From positions 1,364,001 through 1,428,000 of the forward strand of contig CAXXSC010000008.1 in the NCBI GenBank assembly GCA_963668435.2: 64,000 nt of DNA, read 5' to 3'. Source of the DNA: G963668435 sp963668435 (lineage in GTDB: Bacteria > Latescibacterota > Latescibacteria > Latescibacterales > Latescibacteraceae). The notes under the pieces are model-generated. The model searched no databases, had not been told where the DNA came from, and saw only the letters and a list, made by a program, of their open reading frames with translations. Positions 44,634 through 53,865 of the stretch are shown here, one piece after another (the first letter of the stretch is position 1; every line of letters begins with the position of its first letter). The position numbers and the translations under genes were made by a program.

Positions 44634-44764
44634 GATTCTATCCCGGGAAACAAGTGGAGGAAATGAAATTGCCGAACATTGTCATAATGTAACCGTGGAA
44701 CGGTCCCGGCACAAGTTAATATAGTGTATGTGAACTGGTATCCGAAACAGGAGGGTACATAAGA

Positions 44765-44827
44765 ATGCCGCCTGAAGATGGCACGCTTCCGCGACGTGTC
44801 ATATCTATTTCAGACGGCATTGCGTGA
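44765..44827 (+). CDS. Possible 20-residue peptide
   Basis: ATG at 44765 is preceded by GGAGGG at 9 nt and the frame closes after MPPEDGTLPRRVISISDGIA. There is no known family. It may be a leader peptide or chance. Confidence 0.2.
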   Translation: MPPEDGTLPRRVISISDGIA

Positions 44828-44839
44828 AAGGAGAGTCGA

Positions 44840-44950
44840 ATGAAGTCAGAGTCATATAGATCCCCCTCATTCACACTATATGTGATGCAAAACACATGCC
44901 AGAACATTCCGTTTTTGCGATATTGCAATGTAAATTACGCATATTATTGA
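44840..44950 (+). CDS. Possible 36-residue peptide
   Basis: ATG at 44840 follows AAGGAGAG, which lies directly after the stop of the 20-residue frame, so the two would form a mini-operon. The encoded peptide begins MKSESYRSPSFTLYVM and is Tyr/Asn rich. There is no recognised function. Confidence 0.2.
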   Translation: MKSESYRSPSFTLYVMQNTCQNIPFLRYCNVNYAYY

Positions 44951-45339
44951 CTTTGGAATTTTTACTCGTGCGAACGTGTTGAGGCACAATGCAGTCCACC
45001 GTGGTCAAATTGTCATTTACTAAAGATAAACCTGTCACGTTGCGGACTATTTTTCAATCCCGGCATGGTTCTTCCTATATATCCGTGATTTATCGTGTTG
45101 ATCTGCGTCATAATACCGGACTCGTTTTTGATAAACAGAATGAAAAAGGGGCCCACATCGGATATTTCAATATCCTCATCGAATACTCCACCTTACTGAT
45201 TCCTCTTGAGGAACGAAATAACCAGCTGGTTCAAGGACTACAGGCAGGTCAAAACTGTGTGAGTTTTCTTCTTGACCGTTTTTCAGTAATGTTATATATA
45301 TCTATCACAAAGTGCGCTATGTATAACACAGGAGGTTTT

Positions 45340-45702
45340 ATGAAAAAACGCTCCATCTGGTTTCTCATTGCAGGAATTATCATTCTGATCCTTGCCTTCG
45401 TTCTGGCCGATCTGTCCTTACATCTCTACCACATACTCATGCAAGTGGGGTTTTTTGTCATAGCATTCTCTGTCTACCTGAGCAACATGCCACGGGATGA
45501 ACGCTCAAAAGGGATCGGCAACAAGAGTCTGGCATGGTCGTGGATAGTAACTTTCATTGTACTGGTATTACTACTCTGGAATTCCGGATTAAGGCCTGGC
45601 AGCCTGACAGTGCCCCGAGTGCTGTTTATTCTTTTCTGGACCATGCTGGTGTCCACCGCGATATTCTACCGGTGGCTGTATCACAGAGGCGGCAGCGAAT
45701 GA
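45340..45702 (+). CDS. Small membrane protein paired with XRE regulator
   Basis: A 120-residue inner membrane protein of unknown role. AGGAGG is 4-5 nt before the ATG at 45340. Four hydrophobic helices can be seen (SIWFLIAGIIILILAFVLA, the IAF helix, WSWIVTFIVLVLLLW, VLFILFWTMLVSTAIFYRWL). It ends with an ATGA overlap with the XRE gene. Small membrane proteins encoded with a Cro-like regulator are common in bacteria and archaea (DUF2178-like), but the membrane role is unknown. A longer in-frame reading from 44989 exists and is not favoured. Confidence 0.8.
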   Translation: MKKRSIWFLIAGIIILILAFVLADLSLHLYHILMQVGFFVIAFSVYLSNMPRDERSKGIGNKSLAWSWIVTFIVLVLLLWNSGLRPGSLTVPRVLFILFWTMLVSTAIFYRWLYHRGGSE

Positions 45703-45929
45703 AAACCCGCATCCGTGAGTTCCGCGCCCGACATGACCTCACCCAGGCACAACTGGCGGACAGGGTCGGCGTCCGTCGTGAGACAGTCTCTTTCATAGAG
45801 CAGGGTAAGTACAATCCGTCCCTCCGCTTGGCCCGCCGAATCGCTATAGAACTGGGATCCACGCTTGACGAGCTGTATTTGTTCGATGACGAGGATGACG
45901 GCGGAAAGGGAGATCTGTCAAGGAGATAA
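45699..45929 (+). CDS. Small XRE/Cro-type transcriptional regulator
   Basis: DNA-binding protein of 76 residues made almost only of a helix-turn-helix: RIREFRARHDLTQAQLADRV, followed by GVRRETVSFIEQGKYNPSLR, then LARRIAIELGSTLDELYLF. It has an acidic tail. The start codon overlaps the stop of the membrane protein gene (ATGA), so the two are co-translated. It probably represses its own operon; the target site was not identified. Confidence 0.92.
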   Translation: MKTRIREFRARHDLTQAQLADRVGVRRETVSFIEQGKYNPSLRLARRIAIELGSTLDELYLFDDEDDGGKGDLSRR

Positions 45930-46136
45930 GGTCATCTTATAAACAGTATCCCTATACAATAGGCCCTGCAGTAATTATTGTCATATATCATTATTGATTG
46001 ACCTCAATGATCATATGAACAGCGCACAAATCGTTCAATTTGCTCCACGAAAATTCGCACAGGGGGGATCGTATTTAAGGACAGACAGCAAAAGACCAGG
46101 AAACAGCAGCCAACACCCCCCCCTTTTTCACAATTT

Positions 46137-47465
46137 TCATTCCCCCATAAGATAATCCACGGCAAGGCTTGCCATGAGACGCACACCGTAGACCGCCGCG
46201 CCCTCGTCGATCATAAACTGTGGCGAATGGCCCGGCGCCATATCCATAGAGCTCTTCCCTACCGGCAATGTTCCGAGATAGACGAACAGCGACGGCACTT
46301 TCTCGGCATAACAGGCAAAATCCTCGGCACCGGTATGAACCGCCGCCAATTCCGCTTTTCCCCCGGTGACACGCTGTATGGTCGGAAGCATACGCTCGGT
46401 CAGTTCCGGATCATTGTAGGTCACCGGCACACCGCGATTGATCTTGACACGGGCTTTCGCACCGGCCGATTCGGCAATATTAACCGCGGTCCTCTCGATA
46501 CGGGCGTGGATATCCTCACGCATGGCGGGATCAAGGGCGCGGATAGTACCGACCATGGTCACCTCGGACGGTATGATATTGCTTCTCACGCCGCCGTGTA
46601 TTGAGCCCACGGTAACCACCGCCGGAGCATCGGTAAGATCGAGCTGACGGCTGACTATGCTTTGGAGCCCCAGGACAATCTGGGCCGAAACGACCACGGG
46701 ATCAACACCGCGCCAGGGGTAGGCGCCGTGGGTCTGCTCGCCGCTGACATAAATATTGAGCACATCTTGGCTCGCCATCGCCCCCTCGGGACGGTAACCG
46801 ACAGAACCGACCTCAAAATCATTGCTCACATGAAGGCCCATGACCGCCTGCGGCACCGGATCGCTGAGAGCCCCCTCTTCTATCATGAGACCCGCGCCGC
46901 CTCGTTCACCGGAAGGTGCTCCCTCTTCCGCTGGCTGGAACAGGAACACCACTGTGCCGGGGATATCGGCACGCATCCCGGCAAGCAACTCGGCAACCCC
47001 CATGAGGACAGCAGTATGCATATCATGGCCGCAGGCATGCATGACCCCAACCTCCCTGCCGTTATATTCAGAGGTCACTTTCGATGCGAACGGAAGGCCC
47101 GTGTCCTCGGTGACAGGCAAAGCATCCATATCGGCACGAAGGGCAACCACACCTCCCGGTTTGCCGCCTTTCAACACACCGACAACACCGGTGTGGGCAA
47201 TTTTCGTCCTGATATCGATCCCCAGCGACTCGAGATGTTCCGCCACTTTTGCGGAAGTCCTGAATTCGCGGTTCGACAGTTCCGGATTACGGTGAAAATC
47301 ACGCCGCCAGCCGATGACCTTGTCCTCTATCGAGCCCGCAAGACTGTCTATTTTCTTTGCCAGCACAGTGCTGTCCTGCGACCACGCAACGTGCGAACAC
47401 GAAACGAGTGGCAGAGCAGCCACAACCAAAACCAGACAGAGATTAGCACCGAAACACCGCTTCAT
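46137..47465 (-). CDS. Exported M20D-type amidohydrolase (IAA-amino acid hydrolase/aminoacylase-like)
   Basis: Zinc hydrolase removing acyl groups from N-acyl amino acids or splitting small amides, here outside the cytoplasm. GGAGGT lies 4 nt before the ATG at 47465. The N-terminus (NLCLVLVVAALPLVSCSH) is a signal with a possible lipobox LVSC. RRDFHRNPELSNREFRTS, ALRADMDALPVTE, VMHACGHDMHTAVLMG, FQPAEEG and HTGAEDFACY cover the metal ligands and the dimerisation domain boundary. Length of 442 aa is slightly longer than the cytoplasmic family because of the signal. It lies downstream of a radical SAM gene with a 33-nt gap. Confidence 0.92.
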   Translation of the reverse strand: MKRCFGANLCLVLVVAALPLVSCSHVAWSQDSTVLAKKIDSLAGSIEDKVIGWRRDFHRNPELSNREFRTSAKVAEHLESLGIDIRTKIAHTGVVGVLKGGKPGGVVALRADMDALPVTEDTGLPFASKVTSEYNGREVGVMHACGHDMHTAVLMGVAELLAGMRADIPGTVVFLFQPAEEGAPSGERGGAGLMIEEGALSDPVPQAVMGLHVSNDFEVGSVGYRPEGAMASQDVLNIYVSGEQTHGAYPWRGVDPVVVSAQIVLGLQSIVSRQLDLTDAPAVVTVGSIHGGVRSNIIPSEVTMVGTIRALDPAMREDIHARIERTAVNIAESAGAKARVKINRGVPVTYNDPELTERMLPTIQRVTGGKAELAAVHTGAEDFACYAEKVPSLFVYLGTLPVGKSSMDMAPGHSPQFMIDEGAAVYGVRLMASLAVDYLMGE

Positions 47466-47498
47466 ACCGACCTCCATTACAAATTGTTTTTATGTAAG

Positions 47499-48851
47499 TT
47501 ATGCTTTAGATATCGACAAATTTTTCGAAGTCAGCTGAGAACGGAACTCGCTGTATGACATGCCGCTTTCTTCCCACCAGTCAAGCGTCCTGAGCGTATT
47601 GTTCTGTAAAAGGGGATCATCGTGCACGCCAATCATTCCAGTCTCCACCGCCCGGTCGAACTCGACAGTTCCCGGCACCGGGCTGAACAGGGCCGGTTTC
47701 ACCTGCACACCGCAGCCGTGCACGAAATCGATCGTATCCACAACCTCTTCCACACCCTGCCCCGGCAGACCGGCAAGAATATAAGCGCCGACTTCCTTTT
47801 TCGTAAAACCGGCGCGGAACAACGCGGAGGCCGCCTCGCTGAAATCACGGCGGCTGACTTTCGAGCTGAAATCGTTCGCCCGCTCTTTCGAGGCAGTCTC
47901 AAGGCTCAGGCGGATAGTTGCCAGCCCCGCAGCTTTCATGAGACGGGCCAACGGTTCATCAATGGCCCTGACATGCAGGCCGTTCGGCGTGTGAAAGCGC
48001 AGCGGCGCACCATGTTCCGCGAGGCGCTCGAACAGCGGCACGGCATAGTTGCCTGCATCGAGAAGCAGCGCATCATCAGCAAAAGCGATGTCCTCGACAC
48101 CACGTTCTTTAAGCGCCAAAATGCTCGCGGCAACCTCATCAGGCTGACGGCGTTCGAAACCGTCGAACAGCTGTTTCGAGGCACAGACAGTACAGTTCAT
48201 AGGGCAGCCGCGCGAGCTCATAACCACGGCGTGAGGAAGGCTGCCGTATAGATTCCACAGTGGATCGGGCCATTGTCCGAACAGCTGTGACGGCATATCA
48301 CCATCACCGGATTTTCCCGCCATATCCTCAATTTTCTGCACGATCATTTCCGGCGTCGCGGCAATCACCACTTCATCGGCACCGCTGTTAGTGCGGGCAT
48401 GGTTCTCGCAGAGAGTTGCATAGATGCCGCCGAGTATAACCGGCACATCGGGCCAGGCGCGTTTCACCTCCGCAATTGCCTGAAAAACGCCGGGATACCA
48501 GTAGGTCATGATCGAGGTCACGAGGACAGCATCGGGAGCCTCACTCTCGGCAAGTTTCTCGCGGAACATCTCAAGAGGGATGCCGTAACGGTTGAAATTC
48601 CGGGGCACATGGGAAAAACAGGCCGGCTTCTCGATGATCTCGCGGTGGAATTTCCCGGTATTGAACGCGCTGACACGGTCGCTCAGAACATGGCCGTGGC
48701 TGTCCTGAAAACGGTCCATGCAGTCGAGCAGGCGGAGTGAATGTCCGCGCCGTTCGAGAAAAGCGGCCACATAGAGAAGCCCCAGCGGCCTGTCCCAGAA
48801 ATCATAGGCGGCGAAATCGGTGATCCACGGATTTATCAGTAATAAGTTCAA
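47499..48851 (-). CDS. B12-binding-like radical SAM protein
   Basis: Radical SAM enzyme of unknown reaction. The first ~190 residues resemble a cobalamin-binding fold (LLLINPWITDFAAYDFWDRP, RPLGLLYVAAFLERRGH, VLVTSIMTYWYPG), but the usual D-x-H-x-x-G is not seen. The cluster site is C216-x3-C220-x2-C223 in SSRGCPMNCTVCASK. The barrel continues with FADDALLLDAGNYA, LRLSLETASKERA and VGAYILAGLPGQ. The start is TTG at 48851 with weak ribosome-site sequence, so the start is uncertain. DNA polymerase IV is encoded upstream (88 nt) and the M20 hydrolase downstream on the same strand. Confidence 0.88.
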   Translation of the reverse strand: MNLLLINPWITDFAAYDFWDRPLGLLYVAAFLERRGHSLRLLDCMDRFQDSHGHVLSDRVSAFNTGKFHREIIEKPACFSHVPRNFNRYGIPLEMFREKLAESEAPDAVLVTSIMTYWYPGVFQAIAEVKRAWPDVPVILGGIYATLCENHARTNSGADEVVIAATPEMIVQKIEDMAGKSGDGDMPSQLFGQWPDPLWNLYGSLPHAVVMSSRGCPMNCTVCASKQLFDGFERRQPDEVAASILALKERGVEDIAFADDALLLDAGNYAVPLFERLAEHGAPLRFHTPNGLHVRAIDEPLARLMKAAGLATIRLSLETASKERANDFSSKVSRRDFSEAASALFRAGFTKKEVGAYILAGLPGQGVEEVVDTIDFVHGCGVQVKPALFSPVPGTVEFDRAVETGMIGVHDDPLLQNNTLRTLDWWEESGMSYSEFRSQLTSKNLSISKA

Positions 48852-48939
48852 GGCGGTATAGTCGGGTTTAAGGTGAATACTGTAAATCGGGAATATGGAA
48901 ATGAATACGAAAGAGTCATGCTGAGCGGGTGATTAGCAA

Positions 48940-50193
48940 TCAAAACTGCGAGCTGTCGAACGCCTCATTGCTGTCGTTGTTATCGGCATTCTGAGCGCCG
49001 CTGTCTTCACTGTCCTCTCGTTCCGGGCGGCCTTTTGTTTTCAGACCGATAAGCGAGGCCCGTGTGATCGCCCCTTTGCCGAATTTGCCGCGGATATTGG
49101 CAATGACCTGATCGATCTTCTCAGGCTGTTCGCCGCTTTCATCCGGGAACAGCGTGGTTTGTCCCTCCGCCTCGAATCCGGAAACGGAAATACCGATCAG
49201 CCGTACTTTTTTTTCGGCGAGTTTTTCAGCGCGGAACAGCGCAATTGCCTGTTCATACAACTCCTCTGTCGCTGAAATGCGACGTTCGAGTGTCCGGCAG
49301 CGCGTAATGGTATGGAAATCCTCGTCGCGCAGCTTGAGAGTGACTTTCCGGCCTTTACGCTCTTTTTTCAGCATACGAGACGAGACCTTGTCGGCAAGCG
49401 CCAGCAGGGTTCGCTCGACCTCGGCCATATCCCCCTGGTCCTCGCCGAACGTGTGTTCCGCCCCAACCTGTTTGCGCTCCGTCTCCGGATTGACGATACG
49501 GTCGTCGACCCCGTGTGAAAGCGCATAGAGATGCTCACCGTGCTTGCCGAAAATCCTGATGAACTCGTCCTCGGGATAGCGCCTGACATCGCCGATGGTC
49601 CGGATGCCGAGCTTTGTCAGGCTCTTGAATGTCTGCTTGCCGACACCCCATATTTTCCGCACATCGAGGGGTTCGAGGAAATCGATTACTTCGTCATCCT
49701 TGACCACCACAAAGCCATCGGGTTTCTCAAGGTCGGAGGCAATTTTAGCCACGAATTTCGATGGCGCCACACCGACAGAGGCAACCAGTCCGGTCTCGTC
49801 GAGAATGCGGCGCTTGATCGCCCGTCCGATCTCGATACTGTTCCCGAACATGCGGTGCGAACCGGAAACGTCGAGGAATGCCTCATCAAGGCTAATCGGC
49901 TCCACCAATGGCGTGAAATCATGGAAAATCCTGCTGATGGCGTTCGATTCCTCCGCATAGCGTTTCCCGTTGGGCTTGAGATAGACACCGTCCGGGCAGA
50001 GCTTGTACGCGCGGCTCACCGGCATCGCGGAATGGACACCGTACTCCCGCGCCTCGTAATTGCAGGCGGACACGACACCGCGCGTGCCGGGCAATGCTCC
50101 GACAATCACGGGTTTTGCGACGAGATCGGGATTGTCCTTGATCTCCACCGCCGCGAAAAAACAGTCCATGTCTATGTGAAGGATATCCGGCAT
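48940..50193 (-). CDS. dinB: DNA polymerase IV (Y-family)
   Basis: Error-prone translesion polymerase. The start at 50193 gives the usual N-terminus MPDILHIDMDCFFAAVEI; an open frame extends upstream but the ribosome site is weak in both cases. GVVSACNYEAREYGVHSAMP, the YAEESNAISRIF block, SLDEAFLDVSG (catalytic SLDEA) and GVAPSKFVAKIAS are all present, followed by the helix-hairpin region IWGVGKQTFKSLTKLGI. The little-finger domain includes HTFGEDQ. The last ~30 residues are Asp/Asn/Ser rich and do not show a clear beta-clamp motif. Total length is 417 aa. Confidence 0.96.
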   Translation of the reverse strand: MPDILHIDMDCFFAAVEIKDNPDLVAKPVIVGALPGTRGVVSACNYEAREYGVHSAMPVSRAYKLCPDGVYLKPNGKRYAEESNAISRIFHDFTPLVEPISLDEAFLDVSGSHRMFGNSIEIGRAIKRRILDETGLVASVGVAPSKFVAKIASDLEKPDGFVVVKDDEVIDFLEPLDVRKIWGVGKQTFKSLTKLGIRTIGDVRRYPEDEFIRIFGKHGEHLYALSHGVDDRIVNPETERKQVGAEHTFGEDQGDMAEVERTLLALADKVSSRMLKKERKGRKVTLKLRDEDFHTITRCRTLERRISATEELYEQAIALFRAEKLAEKKVRLIGISVSGFEAEGQTTLFPDESGEQPEKIDQVIANIRGKFGKGAITRASLIGLKTKGRPEREDSEDSGAQNADNNDSNEAFDSSQF

Positions 50194-50450
50194 GGGGTCG
50201 GCGGACCCTTTCTTTTTCTGAAAGTTACGTGGTATAAATGCCGCGAAAGGATGCTGCGCGACCTTTCGCTGCTGATGTGAGATCACCTGAAAAATGGGTA
50301 AATATAATTATCTTTGTAAACTGAAATATAAAAAGAAGTTGCGGCAGACAATAGCTTTTAGCCGCCATCATTTTATTTATCCGTGTTCATCAGCTGAATC
50401 AGTGTGATCCGTGTTCTATTCAATTTTTTTAAGTTTTTTTGCAGCTGTCC

Positions 50451-51782
50451 TCATTTCGCGAACACCCCCTTGTACTCTCTACCGTCCAGCCTGTCTGTCT
50501 CCCAGCCGCTGCCGGTCGCGAAGACTTTCACCTCGAACGGTTTCATGCGTGTGACAAAATCGCCGTGACCGACCATTGCAGTTTCGCTGCCGTAGAGAAG
50601 TTTCAGTTCCCGGCCGTTGAGTGCATCCAGTCCGCTGACCTCGACACCGTAATGAGGACTGTCGTCCTCGTTCACAAGGATGACAAGCCAATCGTCACCC
50701 GAACGTCTGAGAGATGAGCGCACGCCCATTTTACGAGGCGGCGGCCAGCTTTCATGCTCGCCGATCCAGCCCTCGACAGGCCCGGCGGTCATGCACTCGA
50801 TGGTTGTGGTCGCTTCCGTGTCCTCCTCGTCCGCGGTCAGGAACGGCTGGAGCTCTGCCAGTTCGCTCATGAGGGCATAGAGGGACTGACGGAAATCCGG
50901 CGGGGTTCTGTCCTTGTTCGAGCCCCAGTAGAGAACACCTTTCGCGCCGTAGACAATCGAAATATAGGCCATCATGCGCGATTCATCGAACGAGGGATAC
51001 GCCTCAGGGGGAGTAGCGTAGCCGCCGAGACTGCTCCATGAGAATGCCTGCAGGACCATCCAGACCGGTTTGCCGCGCCCAGTCTGCATCCAGCGTTCGG
51101 TCGTTTTGCCGATCTTGACCGCGTCGCGGTGCTCGCCAATGATCGGATAGTAGTCACAGCCGGTGATATCGATATGGTCCATGTAACGGCGGCAGAATTT
51201 GACATCGCTGTTACGAGCCTCGTTCAGCCAGACCTGGCGGCCTTTGCTGTCGAGATCGCGCACGAGCTCGATACCGTCAAGAAGTTTTGGGATAATCTCA
51301 TCGGCTTTCTTCTCGGAGAATTCCACGGCTTTGTCGGTCTGCATCCACCATTCGCCCCTGTTGTCATAAATCTTATTGGGGCCTTCCCGCCAGTAACGAC
51401 TCCAGCCGGTAAAAAGCCAGACTATTTCATCGGGCCCCTCCCAGAGCGCGAGCGCGGGATGGTCCCTGACATCGAGTATCTGCTTTTCCAGCGCCTCGGT
51501 CCTGCCCTGCCCGAGGTTGAGGGACATGATGCCCATCATGCCCGCGGCACTGACACGGTCGAGACTTTCCCTGTTGTGGCAGCGAATGAGATTGATCCCG
51601 GATTCCGCCATGCGCGCAAGCTCGGCGTCATCTGCCGGGAGCTCGTAAAAACCGAGAGGAAAGAGCCGCCTGCAATCCTGTGTGCGGATACAGCCGTCGT
51701 GATCGTCCGCGGCAGTGAACGTCGCAGACAAAGAAAGGAGCAGCGTGAAAAACAACAACGCTTTCAGGCGTAATACGTTCAT
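50451..51782 (-). CDS. Secreted (beta/alpha)8 glycoside-hydrolase-like protein
   Basis: Probable sugar-active enzyme or inactive relative. It has a good signal peptide (RLKALLFFTLLLSLSATFTAA) and GAGGGAG just before the ATG at 51782. FPLGFYELPADDAELARMAE, then INLIRCHNRE, ALALWEGPDEI and DITGCDYYPI follow the order of clan GH-A TIM barrels, with acidic candidates in LWEGPDE. YGAKGVLYWGS looks like the strand-7/8 area. The C-terminal ~100 residues are a beta domain (LVILVNEDDSPHYGVEVSG) of the type found in secreted glycosidases. No CAZy family can be named from sequence reading. It follows the DHH gene by 83 bp on the same strand. Confidence 0.65.
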   Translation of the reverse strand: MNVLRLKALLFFTLLLSLSATFTAADDHDGCIRTQDCRRLFPLGFYELPADDAELARMAESGINLIRCHNRESLDRVSAAGMMGIMSLNLGQGRTEALEKQILDVRDHPALALWEGPDEIVWLFTGWSRYWREGPNKIYDNRGEWWMQTDKAVEFSEKKADEIIPKLLDGIELVRDLDSKGRQVWLNEARNSDVKFCRRYMDHIDITGCDYYPIIGEHRDAVKIGKTTERWMQTGRGKPVWMVLQAFSWSSLGGYATPPEAYPSFDESRMMAYISIVYGAKGVLYWGSNKDRTPPDFRQSLYALMSELAELQPFLTADEEDTEATTTIECMTAGPVEGWIGEHESWPPPRKMGVRSSLRRSGDDWLVILVNEDDSPHYGVEVSGLDALNGRELKLLYGSETAMVGHGDFVTRMKPFEVKVFATGSGWETDRLDGREYKGVFAK

Positions 51783-51865
51783 TTTCTCTCCCTCACATCA
51801 CTGGTGAAATACGCTTAATATGCTATTATATTAACTTATCGATCATTTATATCACACATGAATAA

Positions 51866-52936
51866 TCACTCGGAAGCATCCGGCACAAACGGTGTTCCCT
51901 CGGGATCGTCCGCCGATTTTTTCAGGCGCAGCACAAAACGGATATAACGACGTATCAGCAAATCAGCGACACGGTCGGCTTCACTACAGTCCGTAAGTCC
52001 GACAAAACCGCCCGCCAGCTCGTGGTGTCCGCCCGCGGCACCGTTATACCCCCTGATAACACGCCGTATCAAACGGGCACAGTGAGCACGCGGCGAAGAT
52101 GAGCGTATGGAAAGAAAGAGGCGTTTTTTGTTACAGCCCAGCACAAACGCCCATGTTATCCGTTCACAGAAAAGAAGATAATCGGCCATTTCAGCCACAA
52201 TCTCACCGCTGTTGACCTCGCCGATATAGGCCCAGGTGAGGTGACGATATGAGAACGCATTCTCGAGCGCGTTGTGGACTGTCTGGAAATACTCGCGGGG
52301 TTTGCTGACATTGCGGAGACGTGAAATGATCTTCTGGTTTGTCAGCGGGAACAGTGCTGAATAGAGCTCAAGATCATCTGCGGAGGCGCCGCGGCTGAAA
52401 TCCTGGGTGTCGGTAATGACCGCATAACTGATCGCTGAAGCGAGACGGGGCGATATGTTTATGTCAAGGTCGAAAAGCACTTTTGTCATGAGGCTCGCGG
52501 TCGCACCTGCGGAGGTATCGACAATATATTCTGCGCCGGGACAGTTTCTGAACTCTCTGTCCGGCGTACCGTGATGATCGACTGCGAGGAACAGGTCACC
52601 GGGACCTTTCTGATGCAGTGTTACATTGCCGCCGCCGGGCACACAGTCCACATAGGCCCACGCCGACCGTTTCGGATTACGGATCAACACCGATTCAAGC
52701 GAATGCAGGGGTATACCGCAGGCTTTTACCATAGCACGGTTTTCGCGGCGGTTGGGGAAACCGTTGGCGACAATACGGGCGTTGACACCGGCATTTTTCG
52801 CGATCTGCCGGAGAGCCTCTGCGGAGGCAAGAGCATCGGGATCGGGAATGTCATGTGGCTGTATCCACAGACGGCGCCGTCCGACACGTTCGAGAAATGC
52901 CGCGATCTTTTTTGTTATGGGAAGATGTGGTTTCAC
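51866..52936 (-). CDS. DHH/DHHA1-family phosphoesterase (NrnA-like)
   Basis: Mn-dependent phosphodiesterase that may degrade nano-RNA or cyclic dinucleotide products, or remove phosphate from pAp. Motif I is H28-D-I-P-D-P-D, motif III is D120-H-H in LAVDHHGTPD, motif IV is VITDTQDFS and the DHHA1 substrate site is AGGHHELAGGFV near the C-terminus. The start is GTG at 52936 with GGGAA upstream. The DUF6485-like gene ends 69 nt upstream. Length of 356 aa is slightly above that of bacterial NrnA (~310-320). The exact substrate is open. Confidence 0.9.
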   Translation of the reverse strand: MKPHLPITKKIAAFLERVGRRRLWIQPHDIPDPDALASAEALRQIAKNAGVNARIVANGFPNRRENRAMVKACGIPLHSLESVLIRNPKRSAWAYVDCVPGGGNVTLHQKGPGDLFLAVDHHGTPDREFRNCPGAEYIVDTSAGATASLMTKVLFDLDINISPRLASAISYAVITDTQDFSRGASADDLELYSALFPLTNQKIISRLRNVSKPREYFQTVHNALENAFSYRHLTWAYIGEVNSGEIVAEMADYLLFCERITWAFVLGCNKKRLFLSIRSSSPRAHCARLIRRVIRGYNGAAGGHHELAGGFVGLTDCSEADRVADLLIRRYIRFVLRLKKSADDPEGTPFVPDASE

Positions 52937-53005
52937 AGGCTGTTCCCGGAAAAGCAGTTCATGTCATCTGGCCGGAGAGATCAAAACAATACACTGCGGT
53001 CCCGT

Positions 53006-53218
53006 TCATCGAAAATCGCCGCGCTCCTGATACACCTTGATGAAAGCCTCTATCGACCGTTCGCCTCTCGATTCTACATCGGCAGGAAAATAGCAGGCGG
53101 GAAGCTGGTCCGACTTTCGGTGATAGGCGATACATTCACAGCAGACTCCATGACGGGAGCAGGAGGTATATGTGCATGTGCAGTGACTTTTATTTTCATC
53201 GACCTTGCAGGATTTCAT
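53006..53218 (-). CDS. Small Cys-rich DUF6485-like protein
   Basis: Seventy residues with a Cys cluster HCTCTYTSCSRHGVCCECIA followed by YHRKSDQLPACYFP. This pattern matches the DUF6485 group, presumed metal binding. AAAGGAAA lies before the ATG at 53218. It is the first gene of the DHH/glycosidase run on the minus strand. The function is unknown. Confidence 0.82.
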   Translation of the reverse strand: MKSCKVDENKSHCTCTYTSCSRHGVCCECIAYHRKSDQLPACYFPADVESRGERSIEAFIKVYQERGDFR

Positions 53219-53333
53219 GGATTTCCTTTCGGAGGCAGTTATGGTGTTCGGTTCACTGTTCCAAGATTAAGAGCCGCTCTATTAAAGTATAAAAGCTGTC
53301 ACAGGGAGACAACGAATATATCATTTTTCGGAC

Positions 53334-53366
53334 AAAAAAAGACCGCGCGACAGATATCGCGCGGTC
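53334..53366 (-). terminator. Rho-independent terminator of the 53388 gene
   Basis: A perfect 10-bp stem, GACCGCGCGA with TCGCGCGGTC and a 6-nt loop, is followed on the minus strand by seven Ts. It isolates the small membrane protein gene from DUF6485. Confidence 0.9.
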
Positions 53367-53387
53367 CGGCACAGTATGTGCAGAAAC

Positions 53388-53591
53388 TCATGCCTCATTA
53401 TCAGAAATCATGACACCGGCCACAATACCCACAATCAGACCGCCCAGCGAGCCGAGCGAGATCCCGACCCCAACATTGTCGATCATCATGCCGAAAACTA
53501 ATCCAAGCATAGCCCCCAATCCAAGCCCAACCACAACCATCCCGATAAGGATCGTTTCCGCCGACCAGTGATGTCCGGCAAGCGCCTTCAT
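53388..53591 (-). CDS. Small glycine-rich membrane protein
   Basis: Sixty-seven residues with two hydrophobic Gly-zipper helices (ILIGMVVVGLGLGAMLGLVF, and GSLGGLIVGIVAGVMI). GGAAGGTGAT precedes the ATG at 53591. It is monocistronic with its own terminator. It resembles small glycine-zipper inner membrane proteins; no function is assignable. Confidence 0.65.
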   Translation of the reverse strand: MKALAGHHWSAETILIGMVVVGLGLGAMLGLVFGMMIDNVGVGISLGSLGGLIVGIVAGVMISDNEA

Positions 53592-53865
53592 ACGATCACC
53601 TTCCTTTCGGCTTTGACAGGTTTCGTGGAACGGAGCATTCCGGCCCGCAGTATGCCGGAACGGGAGAACTTATATCACAAGGCCCTCTATATATTTTTAC
53701 GCAGCAGAAGCCCCGGTGTTCCCGCAATATCTCCTGTAAGTAATATACGCGATTTCGTGATTTTTTCAAGGTAATTTTTGTGATATTTATTATATTGCGC
53801 TATTTCAATACTACTTGTCCGCCAAAGATTTCCCACACATACGGCTTGTGTTTCCAGCAGGGATT

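Larger units (their letters stand above)
44634..45339. other. ~700-bp region with two short ribosome-site-led ORFs
   Basis: Between the divergent rnhB and the membrane protein/XRE pair. It holds two tiny open frames with good Shine-Dalgarno sequences (listed separately) and an in-frame, stop-free extension upstream of the membrane protein from 44989. GTTATA and TATAAC near 45291-45327 make a loose inverted repeat just before the membrane protein ribosome site and could be an operator. No other gene is recognised. Confidence 0.45.

Noticed and set aside
52571..53413. Plus-strand frame of 280 codons across the DHH and DUF6485-like genes
   Set aside because: Both minus-strand genes have recognisable motifs and ribosome sites; the plus frame has none.
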